Assembly (NCBI GenBank): GCA_017631285.1
Contig: JAGBTO010000009.1
Coordinates: forward strand, 1 to 64,000
Reading direction: 5' to 3'
DNA: 64,000 nucleotides
From: Alistipes sp.
GTDB lineage: Bacteria; Bacteroidota; Bacteroidia; Bacteroidales; Rikenellaceae
Below the pieces are notes generated by a model. It ran no database searches. It saw nothing but the letters and a program-made list of their open reading frames with translations, and had not been told where the DNA came from. Shown here piece by piece: positions 25,764 to 35,508 of the stretch. The position numbers and the translations under genes are program-made. Numbering within the stretch: position 1 is the stretch's first letter; each line of letters starts with the position of its first letter.

Positions 25764-26393
25764 TTAGTCTTTTACATGGGTTAGTGAATCACTATCATCG
25801 GTGTGAATGTGCTTATCAACTCGGGTCATAAACATGCCAAGCATTAATACCGAGATGAGGATATCAAGCAAAATGGCTGCATTAATCAATATTGGCATTT
25901 CAACACCAATGGCCATTGAAAATAGGAATACGCCATTTTCGATGACAAGAAAACCAACCATATGGGTGAAGATACGAGAACGCAAGACAATCAATATAAG
26001 TCCTGTCAATAAAGCATAAAGGGCAACGCCAAAGAAAACCATATTGATAGTCTGGTCGGCTACATAATATGTTAGCAGAGCACTTATTGTTAGGGCTGCA
26101 ATTGAAAGCATCAACGAATTAAATAGAGAACTTCCTGTTGTAGTTACACGGTTGATGTGGGTGTTTTTTATTACTCGCATCAAAATGGCAGGAACAATCA
26201 CAGCTTTGAAAATGAGAGTCTCAGTAATGATGAATGATAGTTCAAGCCAATCGAGTGAATGCAGTCGCAGAAGCGCTATGCCCAGCAAAATCCATCCCTG
26301 CATGGCAATGATAGATGCGTAGTTACGGAAACGCTCAACGATAGATATGTAGATGAGCGTGATGATGTAGAGGATAATTAGTGAAAGCAGCAT
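25764..26393 (-). CDS. Hydrogenase-4 component E-like membrane subunit
   Basis: 209 residues with about six to seven membrane segments; the C-terminal half is NuoK-like (LILIVLRSRIFTHMVGFLVIENGVFLF with the conserved membrane glutamate in VIENG). This is the HyfE layout. It is needed for ion translocation in the membrane arm. 4 bp separate it from the NuoH-like gene and 3 bp from the HyfF-like gene. Confidence 0.87.
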   Translation of the reverse strand: MLLSLIILYIITLIYISIVERFRNYASIIAMQGWILLGIALLRLHSLDWLELSFIITETLIFKAVIVPAILMRVIKNTHINRVTTTGSSLFNSLMLSIAALTISALLTYYVADQTINMVFFGVALYALLTGLILIVLRSRIFTHMVGFLVIENGVFLFSMAIGVEMPILINAAILLDILISVLMLGMFMTRVDKHIHTDDSDSLTHVKD

Positions 26394-26397
26394 ATCC

Positions 26398-27312
26398 TTA
26401 AATATTAATGTTTAACTTTAACAGGTAGCCGATGAAGAATATCAAGGCTGCCAAAGCTGATATAGTTACAATGAAGGTAGTATTGCGCGAGAGCTTATTG
26501 CGCGCTTGTGTAGATTCTACGATGCCTACTGATAATCCTGTGAGAAGCACTGCAAAAGGTACTGCAAACCACCAATGGAAACAACCAGTTGCCGCTACGG
26601 CATTGGCTGCAATCATCGAGAAACAAGCTGTCTTGAGCCATCCTGCAATGTGTATCATGCCCATGTCAATACCGCTGTAATCAAGACACATCACCTCGTG
26701 AATCATTGTAAGTTCGAGGTGGGTGCGAGGATCGTCCACGGGTACACGTCCCGACTCAACGAAGGCTATCTTCAGAAATAGGAATGCGGTCAATAGCATA
26801 ACTATTGTTAGATGTAGGTCGAACGACTGCTCATACTCAAAAATATCGGCAAACGATGTGTAACCACAGAATAGAGCAAGCGTAGCAAAACCTATCATCA
26901 AAGCGGGCTCAATTAAAGCTCCGTATAAAGCTTCACGAGCAGCTCCCATACCTTCGAATGAGCTTCCAGTGTCCATCGCAGCCATGATTATAATCACACG
27001 CGCGAGAGCCAATGTATAGGCGAAACATATAACATCGCCCTTAAACGAGATTAGAGGGTAGAGGTCTGCTACTGGAATCATGAGGGCGGCCACAATGGCA
27101 GCTCCTAAATATATCGCAGGGGCAATTTTGAATAGGGCTGTTGTGGTGGTTGAATACACAGTGCCTTTGCTGAGCAGCACTTTTACATTGCGTAGGTGCT
27201 GAACAAATGGCACACCCTTACGTCCTGCAAGCACGGCACGTGTACGATTTATTAAGCCAGGAATGGCTATGGCTGTCAATATTATCAGCAGTGTATTTAG
27301 AACTATTGCCAT
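26398..27312 (-). CDS. NuoH/HyfC-like membrane subunit
   Basis: 304 residues, about eight membrane segments. NuoH-family motifs: GRKGVPFVQHLRNV at about 30, FAYTLALARVIIIMAAMDTGSSFEGMGAARE in the middle, and ESGRVPVDDPRTHLELTMIHEVM, the conserved acidic loop that couples the soluble arm to the membrane arm. This coupling segment is intact although the redox subunits are degenerate. It sits between the HyfB- and HyfE-like genes. Confidence 0.9.
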   Translation of the reverse strand: MAIVLNTLLIILTAIAIPGLINRTRAVLAGRKGVPFVQHLRNVKVLLSKGTVYSTTTTALFKIAPAIYLGAAIVAALMIPVADLYPLISFKGDVICFAYTLALARVIIIMAAMDTGSSFEGMGAAREALYGALIEPALMIGFATLALFCGYTSFADIFEYEQSFDLHLTIVMLLTAFLFLKIAFVESGRVPVDDPRTHLELTMIHEVMCLDYSGIDMGMIHIAGWLKTACFSMIAANAVAATGCFHWWFAVPFAVLLTGLSVGIVESTQARNKLSRNTTFIVTISALAALIFFIGYLLKLNINI

Positions 27313-27315
27313 GTC

Positions 27316-29304
27316 TTATATTAAATTAAAGAGTGAGAGTATAAATATTGCGATTAAAAAGAGAAGAGCAAATAGGATGTAGTTGTTGATCTTGCCCGTA
27401 CGTAATCTCATGATGCGCTTATTGATAATATGCAAAAGTTCCATCCACCATGCTGCGAACAAACGGTCGATTTTGTCCTTATGGCGAATATTGTAGCCAT
27501 GTGATGATGGGAATATCTCACTTTTGCCTACAGCACGACCCTCAATAGTGTTTTGGGTGAGGCTGGTAGCAATTGATTCCAATCCTTCCGAGAATGACTC
27601 GCCTGTGTATTGCATGCGTATGTTTGTTGCGGTGAATCCACATCCCCAAGTGGGGCCTTGTGAAATAGTGCGTTTCTTCATTGCTCGCGACTTAACCACA
27701 TAGAGCAATGTTATGACCAGAATTAACATCCAAACGGTAAGTGATATTTTCCACAGATTGGGCGTTACATACCCCTCCAAAATTGATGAGGCTTGAGGAT
27801 GGAACTGCTCAGCAACACTCTCTATGATGTTTATGGCAAACTGAGGGAACAAGCCTATTAATATTATACACACCGTAGGAATTGCCATAGCTGCTATACG
27901 CAAATTATCTACTTCGGTGGATTCAGCGACGTGATGGTCTCGAGGTGAGCCAAGGAATATTGTGCTGTAAAGTTTTGTGAATGCCAGTACAACAATTCCT
28001 CCTATGAGTGATAGCGCTAATAGACCTGCTGCAGCGTAAATTGTGTTAGCTCCTTCGCGTATGCTATCCAGCATTCCTAAGTAGATTAAAAACTCGCCCA
28101 CAAAACCATTCAACGGAGGTAGGGCACAGATAGCTACTGTTGCAATGAAGAACAGAATAGCAGTAATAGGCATATGCTTGGCTACACCTCCAAAACGATC
28201 GAGGAGGGTTGTATGCATTTTTGAGTAGATATTGCCAGCCCCGAAGAATAGCAACGATTTGAAGAATGAGTGATTTATGGTGTGTAGTAGCGCACCACAA
28301 AGTGCTATTGTCGCAACTGTTGAATTTCCTGCGGCATGAGCCAAGGTTGATATACCCAAACCTATGAATATAACACCTATGTTCTCGATACTTGAGTAAG
28401 CGAGCAGGCGCTTGGCATCGTTTTGCACAGCTGCTAATATCACGCCCCACAAGCCTGTAACGATACCCATAGCAAGTATTATGAGTCCTATGGTGTGTAA
28501 CTCCTGAGGTTCTACTACATACCATAATGTACGAATAATTCCATATACTCCGGTTTTAATCATCACACCCGACATAATTGCAGACACGTGTGATGGTGCT
28601 GCGGGGTGAGCTTCGGGTAGCCATACGTGCATTGGGAATAGACCCGCTTTCATACCAAAACCTAAAAGGAAGAGGATGAAGATTGGTAGTGTATTGCCTT
28701 CTGAGAAACACATCGCTAAATTGGCAAAGTTGCCGGAACCACATGCCGAGTATATGCCAGCAAAACCTGCAACCAATAATACAAAACCAATGTGCATCAT
28801 TATTAAGTATGCCAATGCTGCTCGTAGCACTTGTTGGCGCTGAGCATCGAATAGGATAAGCAAGAAAGAGGCGATGGTCATCAACTCCCATGCGAATAGG
28901 AAAGAAAAACCGCCACTTGAAACTACCACTAATATCATTGATGCCACCAGTACAACCAATGCTGTGTAATGTAGCGAAATGTGTGCTGATGATTTTTTGT
29001 CGAGGTAATGTTCTAAATAGCCACGAGAATATAACATTGTGGCTATGCCTGCAATGCAGATAATTAAAACGAAGAGTGCCGACAAAGAGTCCATGTGTAA
29101 TGTCTCAGCCCCAAAGAATGGGCTTGTTATTCGCATTATCTCCATCTCGGAATCTCCTGATAACACACTTATGGCCGGAATGGAAGCTGCAATAGCAACT
29201 AAAGCGGTAGCAGAAGTTGCTACCCACATCTTCCATCGTAGCGGAGCTAAAAATAGAGTAGCTACCAACAGAGTGAGTGCTAAAAGTAGTGAAATATAAA
29301 ACAT
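27316..29304 (-). CDS. Antiporter-like membrane subunit, HyfB/NuoL-type
   Basis: 662 residues, about 14-16 membrane segments. Proton-conducting transporter core with WELMTIASFLLIL, GFGMKAGLFPMHVWLPEAHPAAPSHVSAIMSGVMIKTGVYG and LLAYSSIENIGVIFIGLGIS, as in HyfB/NuoL. The C-terminal ~130 residues (GPTWGCGFTATNIRMQYTGESFSE...) are the soluble extension seen in HyfB. First membrane subunit in the operon, 18 bp after rsmE. Confidence 0.9.
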   Translation of the reverse strand: MFYISLLLALTLLVATLFLAPLRWKMWVATSATALVAIAASIPAISVLSGDSEMEIMRITSPFFGAETLHMDSLSALFVLIICIAGIATMLYSRGYLEHYLDKKSSAHISLHYTALVVLVASMILVVVSSGGFSFLFAWELMTIASFLLILFDAQRQQVLRAALAYLIMMHIGFVLLVAGFAGIYSACGSGNFANLAMCFSEGNTLPIFILFLLGFGMKAGLFPMHVWLPEAHPAAPSHVSAIMSGVMIKTGVYGIIRTLWYVVEPQELHTIGLIILAMGIVTGLWGVILAAVQNDAKRLLAYSSIENIGVIFIGLGISTLAHAAGNSTVATIALCGALLHTINHSFFKSLLFFGAGNIYSKMHTTLLDRFGGVAKHMPITAILFFIATVAICALPPLNGFVGEFLIYLGMLDSIREGANTIYAAAGLLALSLIGGIVVLAFTKLYSTIFLGSPRDHHVAESTEVDNLRIAAMAIPTVCIILIGLFPQFAINIIESVAEQFHPQASSILEGYVTPNLWKISLTVWMLILVITLLYVVKSRAMKKRTISQGPTWGCGFTATNIRMQYTGESFSEGLESIATSLTQNTIEGRAVGKSEIFPSSHGYNIRHKDKIDRLFAAWWMELLHIINKRIMRLRTGKINNYILFALLFLIAIFILSLFNLI

Positions 29305-29322
29305 TGTAACAAAATTTGTTGT

Positions 29323-30033
29323 TTATAAACTATTCATGGTTGCAACCATTGCAGTAGCCATAACTGCTGCTGTTTCGGTACGTAGACGTTGGGTTCCCAA
29401 AGATATTTGTTGGAATCCGTTTTCGGTTGCAAATTTAATCTCTTCGGGCGAAAAATCTCCTTCCGGACCAATTAAAATTAAAATATTCTCACTCTTTTTT
29501 ATGATTGATGGCAAAAATGGGCGTTCGCCAAATGTCGCATCGCAGTGAGCGATGAATTTTTGCCCTTGGAAAGGCATTGTGATAATCTGCTTTAGGGGAG
29601 TTAATTCATCAAGTTGGGGATGGTAAGCCTTCAGCGATTGTTTTACAGCTGAGGTGATTACTCTCTCTTCGCGTTCGTGCTTTAATGTGCGACGTTCACT
29701 GTGGTCGCATTCGATTGGGATAAAACGACTTACGCCAATTTCAGTAGCCTTCTCCAAAAACCACTCATAGCGATCAATGTTTTTTGTTGGAGCTACTGCT
29801 ATGGTCAAAGAATAGGGTAATTTCTCATACTCGTTAAATGTCTCCACTACTTCAATCGTGCAATGATGCTGATGTGCCTCAATGATACAAGCTCGATAAA
29901 GATTGCCTTTACCGTCGGTAATGTGAAGAGAATCTCCTACGCCCAAACGGAGTACTCTGACACAATGTTTTGACTCCTCTTCGCTCAGGGTGTGTATGGG
30001 CGGAGTGATATTAGGTGAATAAAATAGTTGCAT
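29323..30033 (-). CDS. rsmE: 16S rRNA (uracil(1498)-N3)-methyltransferase
   Basis: 236 residues. SPOUT-fold methyltransferase with the trefoil-knot SAM site ILIGPEGDFSPEEI and LGTQRLRTETAAVMA at the C-terminus, and an N-terminal PUA-like RNA-binding part (SKHCVRVLRLGVGD). It methylates U1498 in the 30S decoding region. First gene of the leftward transcript containing the hydrogenase-like complex; the divergent peptidase promoter overlaps its start. Confidence 0.95.
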   Translation of the reverse strand: MQLFYSPNITPPIHTLSEEESKHCVRVLRLGVGDSLHITDGKGNLYRACIIEAHQHHCTIEVVETFNEYEKLPYSLTIAVAPTKNIDRYEWFLEKATEIGVSRFIPIECDHSERRTLKHEREERVITSAVKQSLKAYHPQLDELTPLKQIITMPFQGQKFIAHCDATFGERPFLPSIIKKSENILILIGPEGDFSPEEIKFATENGFQQISLGTQRLRTETAAVMATAMVATMNSL

Positions 30034-30058
30034 AACTAGATGTTAAATATTATCTTTG
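30028..30058 (+). promoter_or_regulatory. Promoter of the tandem M3 peptidase genes
   Basis: TTG at 30028-30030, a 20-nt spacer and TATCTTTG at 30051-30058, 26 bp before the ATG at 30085. The -33 overlaps the start codon of divergent rsmE. Confidence 0.65.
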
Positions 30059-30084
30059 CAAAGATATTAATTATAAATTAAGGA

Positions 30085-32346
30085 ATGAAACGCTTTTTAT
30101 GTTTATTCGCACTTGCGATTGTTTTTATGACAAATTTTTCATGTAGTAACGGTGTGATTGTTGCCGAAAATCCTTTTTTTGAGCAAAAATGGGATACTCC
30201 ATACTCGACACCTCCGTTTGACCGCATCAAAACAGAGCATTTTAAGCCAGCTTTTGAGCGAGGTATGTCGTTGCATAACGAGGAGATAGACCAAATCGTT
30301 AATTCTTCTCAGAAGCCAACGTTTGAGAATACGGTGTTGGCTTACGATAACTCGGGTGAGTTGTTGTCGAAGGTTGCTACAGTGTTTGGTATGTTGTCGG
30401 CAGCCGATACCGACGAACAAATGCAGGCTCTTTCAGCCGAGATATATCCTGCGCTTGCAGCTCATAGCGATGCAATCACGATGAATGATAAGTTGTTTGA
30501 GCGAGTAAAGGCGGTGTATGATAGTCGCGATGCGGCAGGGTTAGATGCTGACCAGAAGCGTTTGACAGAGAAAATATATAACGATTTTGTACGTTCGGGA
30601 GCTTTGCTTTCGGTTGAGGATAAAGCGGCTTTGAAGCAAATAAATGAGCGTTTGTCATTGCTGGGAGTTGATTTTGGACGTAATCTGTTGGCTGAGACTA
30701 ATGCGTTCCAATTGTTTGTAAAGCGTGAGAGTCTTGATGGCGTTCCTTCGGCAGTGATGGATGTAGCTGCAGCTGAGGCTAAGGAGGCAGGAAAGGCTGG
30801 TGAGTATATGTTTACCTTGCACAAGCCAAGTATGTTGCCATTTTTGACATATTGCCGCGATAGAGCTTTGCGAGAGCAGATATATAAGGCCTATCTCAAG
30901 CGAGGCGATAATGGTAATGAAAACGACAATAAGTCTATTATAGCTCAAATGGTTAGCTTGCGCTTTCAGAAGGCTAAACTGTTGGGTTATAAGTCATATT
31001 CTCATTATGTTACTGCTGATCAAATGGCTGGAACACCTGAGGCTGTGTATGATTTGCTTGAGGGCGTATGGGCCCCAGCATTAGAGCAGTCAAAAGTTGA
31101 ACTGGAGCGTATGATGCCATTGTTTACAAATGATAATGGAGCCGATGCAAAGTTCGAGTCTTGGGATTGGTGGTATTATGCCGAAAAGGTACGTGTGGCT
31201 GATTATAATCTTGAGGAGGAGAGTGTACGTGAATATTTGTCGTTGGATAATGCAAAAAGTGGTATTTTCTTCCTTGCTAATCGTTTGTTTGGTATTACAT
31301 TCCGTCCGTTGCGTGCGCCAATGTACCATGAGGATTGTGAGATATATGAGGTCCTTGATGGTGATGATACACCTCTGGGTGCTCTGTATTTTGATTTTCA
31401 TCCTCGTGCAAGCAAGCAAGGAGGCGCATGGTGCGGAACCTACGTGGATCAATCTTACAAGGATGGCGTAAGAGTGTGCCCTGTGGTAAGTATTGTATGT
31501 AACTTCACACCTCCGGTTGGAAGAACTCCAGCTTTGTTGTCGATAGATGAGGTGGAGACCTTGTTCCACGAGTTTGGTCATGCCCTGCATAATCTCTTTG
31601 CGAATGTTAAGTATCGTGGTTTGGCGGGTGTAGAGGGTGATTTCGTTGAGTTGCCTTCTCAGATTATGGAGAATTGGGCATTTTCGGAGGCTATGCTCAA
31701 GCAGTATGCGACACATTATCAGACAGGCGAGATCATGCCTGACGAAATGATTGCCAAAATCCGCAAGAGTGCAACTTTTAATGAAGGCTTCAATACAACT
31801 GAACTTTTGGCTGCGGCATTGTCTGATTTTGATATTCATGCTGTACAAAGTGCCGATGAGGTGGATGTCGCAGAGTTCGAGCGTCAGTCTTTGAGCGAGA
31901 AGCGTGGACTTATTTCGCAAATTGAGCCACGTTACCATTACACTTATTTCAGCCACATCTTCGATGGCGGTTATTCTGCTGGATACTACTTCTACATATG
32001 GGCAGAAGTGTTGGATAAAGATGCCTTCCAGGCTTTTGTTGAGAGTGGAGACCTCTTTAATCGCGAGATAGCTGAGCGATTCCGTCAGGAAGTGCTTTCG
32101 CGTGGAGGTAGTCGTGAAGGTATGGATATGTATCGAGCCTTTAGAGGTGCCGAGCCTGATAAAACAGCTATGCTTGTTGCTCGAGGCCTAATTAAGGCTG
32201 AAGATGTAGCACGAGAGGAGTTAAGTTCTAAGCAGGAGCGAACACGTGTAGATACCCGTGAGCAGGCGCGTCAGCGTGCCGAGCGTTCACGTCAGGAGCG
32301 TGAGGCGACACGCCAACAGAATGAAACATTGGCACAAGCCGAATAA
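30085..32346 (+). CDS. M3-family metallopeptidase (Dcp-like) lipoprotein
   Basis: 753 residues. Lipoprotein signal with lipobox NFSC (Cys about 20). Catalytic zinc motif HEFGHALH in the sequence LFHEFGHALHNLFA with the downstream glutamate in ENWAFSEA, as in peptidyl-dipeptidase Dcp/oligopeptidase. It probably cleaves peptides in the periplasm. The C-terminal ~35 residues are an unusual Arg/Gln/Glu-rich helix (REQARQRAERSRQEREATRQ) absent from the paralogue next door. Followed 35 bp later by that paralogue. Confidence 0.92.
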   Translation: MKRFLCLFALAIVFMTNFSCSNGVIVAENPFFEQKWDTPYSTPPFDRIKTEHFKPAFERGMSLHNEEIDQIVNSSQKPTFENTVLAYDNSGELLSKVATVFGMLSAADTDEQMQALSAEIYPALAAHSDAITMNDKLFERVKAVYDSRDAAGLDADQKRLTEKIYNDFVRSGALLSVEDKAALKQINERLSLLGVDFGRNLLAETNAFQLFVKRESLDGVPSAVMDVAAAEAKEAGKAGEYMFTLHKPSMLPFLTYCRDRALREQIYKAYLKRGDNGNENDNKSIIAQMVSLRFQKAKLLGYKSYSHYVTADQMAGTPEAVYDLLEGVWAPALEQSKVELERMMPLFTNDNGADAKFESWDWWYYAEKVRVADYNLEEESVREYLSLDNAKSGIFFLANRLFGITFRPLRAPMYHEDCEIYEVLDGDDTPLGALYFDFHPRASKQGGAWCGTYVDQSYKDGVRVCPVVSIVCNFTPPVGRTPALLSIDEVETLFHEFGHALHNLFANVKYRGLAGVEGDFVELPSQIMENWAFSEAMLKQYATHYQTGEIMPDEMIAKIRKSATFNEGFNTTELLAAALSDFDIHAVQSADEVDVAEFERQSLSEKRGLISQIEPRYHYTYFSHIFDGGYSAGYYFYIWAEVLDKDAFQAFVESGDLFNREIAERFRQEVLSRGGSREGMDMYRAFRGAEPDKTAMLVARGLIKAEDVAREELSSKQERTRVDTREQARQRAERSRQEREATRQQNETLAQAE

Positions 32347-32381
32347 AACAAAATAGTGGAGAAACAAGAAATATAAAAGTG

Positions 32382-34496
32382 ATGAAAAAATTATTGTTGA
32401 TGATAACATTTAGTGCATTGATGGCGGGCTGCGGTGGCGAGCAGATGCCTGTTGTAGTATTACCAGAGATTGATACAAACAACCCTTTGTTGGCGCAGTG
32501 GGATACACCTCATGCAACGCCTCCGTTTGATAAGATTAAAATTACCGACTATGAACCTGCAATAGAGACTGCAATAGCTGTATCACGAGCCGAAATAGAT
32601 GCTATTGTAAATAACCCAGCCAAGCCTACTTTTAATAACACAGTGGTGGCATTGGAGCGTCAAGGCGAGTTGCTTAGTCGCATCATGGGAATATTTTACA
32701 ACTTGCGTGAGGCGGATACTTCTGACGAGATGGATGCCATAGCGCTACGTATTCAACCTAAACTTACAGAGTTGAGTAACGACGTGTCACTCAATCCACA
32801 ACTCTTCGAGCGTGTTAAGGCTGTTTATGATGGTTGCCGTTGGGGTTTGAGTGATGTGGATGAGAAGCTGTTGGATGATTGCTACAAGGGCTTTGCGCGT
32901 TCGGGTGCGGCGTTGTCGGAGGAGGATAAGGAACTTTATCGCCAATATACGACTGAATTATCTGAAGCTACGCTGGTGTTTGGCCAGAATGCTTTGTCGG
33001 CAACAAATACCTTTGCAATTAACATCACCGATGCGAAGAGGGTTGCCGAGTTGCCCGAGTTTGTTAAGGAGGCTATGGCAGCCGATGCGAAGGCGCGTGG
33101 TGAGAAGGGCTGGACAGTTACTTTGAAGGCTCCGAGCTACATTCCATTTATGACCTATTCTTCGCAGCGTGAGGAGAAGGAGTCTTTGTATCGTGCCTAT
33201 AACAGCCGTGCGTTGGGTGGCGAGTTTGATAATACCGCTACAATTAGTAAAATTGTTGATTTGCGTTTGAAGATTGCTAATTTGCTCGGTTATGAAACCT
33301 ACGCTGATTACGTGTTGGAGGAGCGCATGGCAGAGAGTGCTAAGAATGTAAACGAGTTTTTGGCAGAGTTGCGTGAATCGACTTTGGAGTATGGTCGCAA
33401 GGACTATAAGATGATTAACGATTATGCTCACTCGCTCGGTTTTGAGGGTGATGTGATGCCTTGGGATTGGGCTTATTATACTGAAAAATATAAGGCTGAA
33501 AAATATGCAATTAACGATGAGCAGGTGAAGCCATACTTGAAGCTTGATAATGTTATCAAAGGTGTGTTTATGGTTGCCGAGAAGCTCTATGGATTGCAGT
33601 TTGTGCCAAATAGCGAAATTGCGGTTTATCACCCCGAGGTGATGGCTTACGAGGTAAAGGATAACAATGGAGAGTTCCTGTCGGTTCTCTATCTCGATTT
33701 CTTCCCTCGCGAGTCGAAGCGTTCGGGTGCGTGGATGACTGAATTCCGTGGTGCAAAAATTATTGAGGGTGAGGAGGTTCGTCCTTTAGTGTCGCTTGTG
33801 ATGAATTTTACAAAGCCAACCGAGACAACTCCTTCGTTGCTCACTTTTGATGAGTTCAACACATTCCTTCATGAGTTTGGTCATGCTCTGCATGGTATGC
33901 TGGCAAAGGGTGAATATGAGTCATTGAATGGTACAAACGTATATCGAGACTTTGTGGAGTTGCCATCTCAGATTTTGGAGAATTGGGCCACTGAGAAGGA
34001 GTACCTCGATATGTGGGCGGTACATTACCAGACGGGCGAGCCTATCCCAGCCGAGTTGGTCGAGAAAATTGTGGCCGCAAAGAATTATTTGGCTGCTTAC
34101 GGTAACTTGCGTCAGCTATCGTTTGGCTTGTCTGATATGGCATGGCATTCACTTGTTGAACCTTTCGCTGGCCAGGTGGAGTCTTTCGAGCAAGAAGCTA
34201 TGTCTTCGGTGCAGATTACTCCTGTAATTGAGGGTACATCTATGGCGCCATCTTTTACCCACATCTTCTCGGGTGGTTATGCGGCTGGTTACTATGGCTA
34301 TAAGTGGGCAGAAGTGCTGGCTGCGGATGCGTTCTCACTCTTCAAGGAGAAGGGTATCTTTGACCAGCAGACAGCGGCTGCATTCCGCAAACTTTTGGAG
34401 GGCGGTGGTCAGCGTCATCCAATGGATTTATATATTGAGTTCCGCGGGCATAAGCCTCAGACACAGGCTTTGGTGGAATCTATGGGCTTGAAATAA
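32382..34496 (+). CDS. M3-family metallopeptidase (Dcp-like) lipoprotein, paralogue
   Basis: 704 residues from ATG 32382 (a GTG lies one codon earlier). Lipobox LMAGC. Zinc motif HEFGHALHGML and downstream ENWATEKEYL. Both it and the upstream gene begin the mature protein with a QWDTPHATPPFDKI / KWDTPYSTPPFDRI block, showing a tandem duplication followed by divergence. It lacks the charged tail of its neighbour. Likely a periplasmic oligopeptide dipeptidyl carboxypeptidase. Confidence 0.92.
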   Translation: MKKLLLMITFSALMAGCGGEQMPVVVLPEIDTNNPLLAQWDTPHATPPFDKIKITDYEPAIETAIAVSRAEIDAIVNNPAKPTFNNTVVALERQGELLSRIMGIFYNLREADTSDEMDAIALRIQPKLTELSNDVSLNPQLFERVKAVYDGCRWGLSDVDEKLLDDCYKGFARSGAALSEEDKELYRQYTTELSEATLVFGQNALSATNTFAINITDAKRVAELPEFVKEAMAADAKARGEKGWTVTLKAPSYIPFMTYSSQREEKESLYRAYNSRALGGEFDNTATISKIVDLRLKIANLLGYETYADYVLEERMAESAKNVNEFLAELRESTLEYGRKDYKMINDYAHSLGFEGDVMPWDWAYYTEKYKAEKYAINDEQVKPYLKLDNVIKGVFMVAEKLYGLQFVPNSEIAVYHPEVMAYEVKDNNGEFLSVLYLDFFPRESKRSGAWMTEFRGAKIIEGEEVRPLVSLVMNFTKPTETTPSLLTFDEFNTFLHEFGHALHGMLAKGEYESLNGTNVYRDFVELPSQILENWATEKEYLDMWAVHYQTGEPIPAELVEKIVAAKNYLAAYGNLRQLSFGLSDMAWHSLVEPFAGQVESFEQEAMSSVQITPVIEGTSMAPSFTHIFSGGYAAGYYGYKWAEVLAADAFSLFKEKGIFDQQTAAAFRKLLEGGGQRHPMDLYIEFRGHKPQTQALVESMGLK

Positions 34497-34519
34497 TTTT
34501 TAACTTAAATAATACAATT

Positions 34520-35494
34520 ATGAAGAAGATTACAGCAATCATGTTAATGGTGTTGTCTGTTGTGGCTATTTCAACATCTTGCAAGCAGCCAACGGCTGGC
34601 AACCCAATTTTCCCAGGTAACTATGCAGATCCTGAGGGTTTAGTATTTGGTGATACCTATTGGATTTATCCGACTTACTCAGCTCCTTTCCACGAGCAGT
34701 TGTATTTGGATTGCTTTTCATCAAAAGATTTGATTACATGGCAGAAGCATGAGCGTATTATCGATAACACTCGTATTAAGTGGCTTAATAACGCATTGTG
34801 GGCACCTGCAGCTCTGGAGAAGGATGGTAAGTACTACCTCTTCTTTAGTTGTAATAATATTCAGAATAACGAGCAGTTGGGTGGTATCGGAGTAGCTGTA
34901 GCTGATACTCCAGCAGGTCCATTTGAGGATCTTTTGGGTAAGCCACTCATCGACTCAATTGTAAATCGTGCACAGCCAATCGACCAGTTTGTATTTAAGG
35001 ATAAGGACGGCACATACTACATGTATTATGGTGGTTGGGGTCGTTGCAATATGGTTAAGATGGCCGATGACTTCAAGAGCATCGTTCCTTTCGAGGATGG
35101 CTCGATGTATAAGGAGGTTACTCCAAAGGGATATGTTGAGGGTCCATTTATGTTCATCCGCGATGGCAAGTACTATTTCATGTGGTCAGAGGGTGGCTGG
35201 ACAGGCCCTGATTACCGTGTAGCTTATGCAATTGCTGATTCTCCATTCGGCCCATTCGAGAGCAAGGGTGTAATCCTTCAGCAGGATCCTGAGGTTGCTA
35301 CGGGTGCAGGCCATCACTCTGTGATGTACAATCCACGCAAGGATCAGTACTATATGGTTTACCACCGTCGTCCATTGGGCTCAAACGATGGCAACAACCG
35401 CGAGACTTGTATCGATCTTTTGGAGTTTGACGAGCAGGGTAATATCCTTCCTGTGAAGATTACTTTCGAGGGTGTTAAGAAGGCAAAACTCTAA
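34520..35494 (+). CDS. GH43-like glycoside hydrolase, lipoprotein
   Basis: 324 residues. Signal with lipobox ISTSC. The five-bladed beta-propeller pattern of GH43 is visible: GNYADPEGLVFGDTYWIYPT (catalytic-base aspartate), a central PIDQFVFKDKDGTYYMYYGG aspartate motif, and EGPFMFIRDGKYYFMWSEGGW carrying the likely acid glutamate. GH43 members act on arabinose/xylose/galactose-containing glycans. Tandem with a close paralogue. Substrate unknown, no SusC/D genes nearby. Confidence 0.85.
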   Translation: MKKITAIMLMVLSVVAISTSCKQPTAGNPIFPGNYADPEGLVFGDTYWIYPTYSAPFHEQLYLDCFSSKDLITWQKHERIIDNTRIKWLNNALWAPAALEKDGKYYLFFSCNNIQNNEQLGGIGVAVADTPAGPFEDLLGKPLIDSIVNRAQPIDQFVFKDKDGTYYMYYGGWGRCNMVKMADDFKSIVPFEDGSMYKEVTPKGYVEGPFMFIRDGKYYFMWSEGGWTGPDYRVAYAIADSPFGPFESKGVILQQDPEVATGAGHHSVMYNPRKDQYYMVYHRRPLGSNDGNNRETCIDLLEFDEQGNILPVKITFEGVKKAKL

Positions 35495-35508
35495 ACAAAA
35501 GCTGTCCT

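Noticed and set aside
31090..31956. 288-codon minus-strand frame inside the first M3 peptidase
   Set aside because: Antisense shadow of a complete gene with an intact zinc site.
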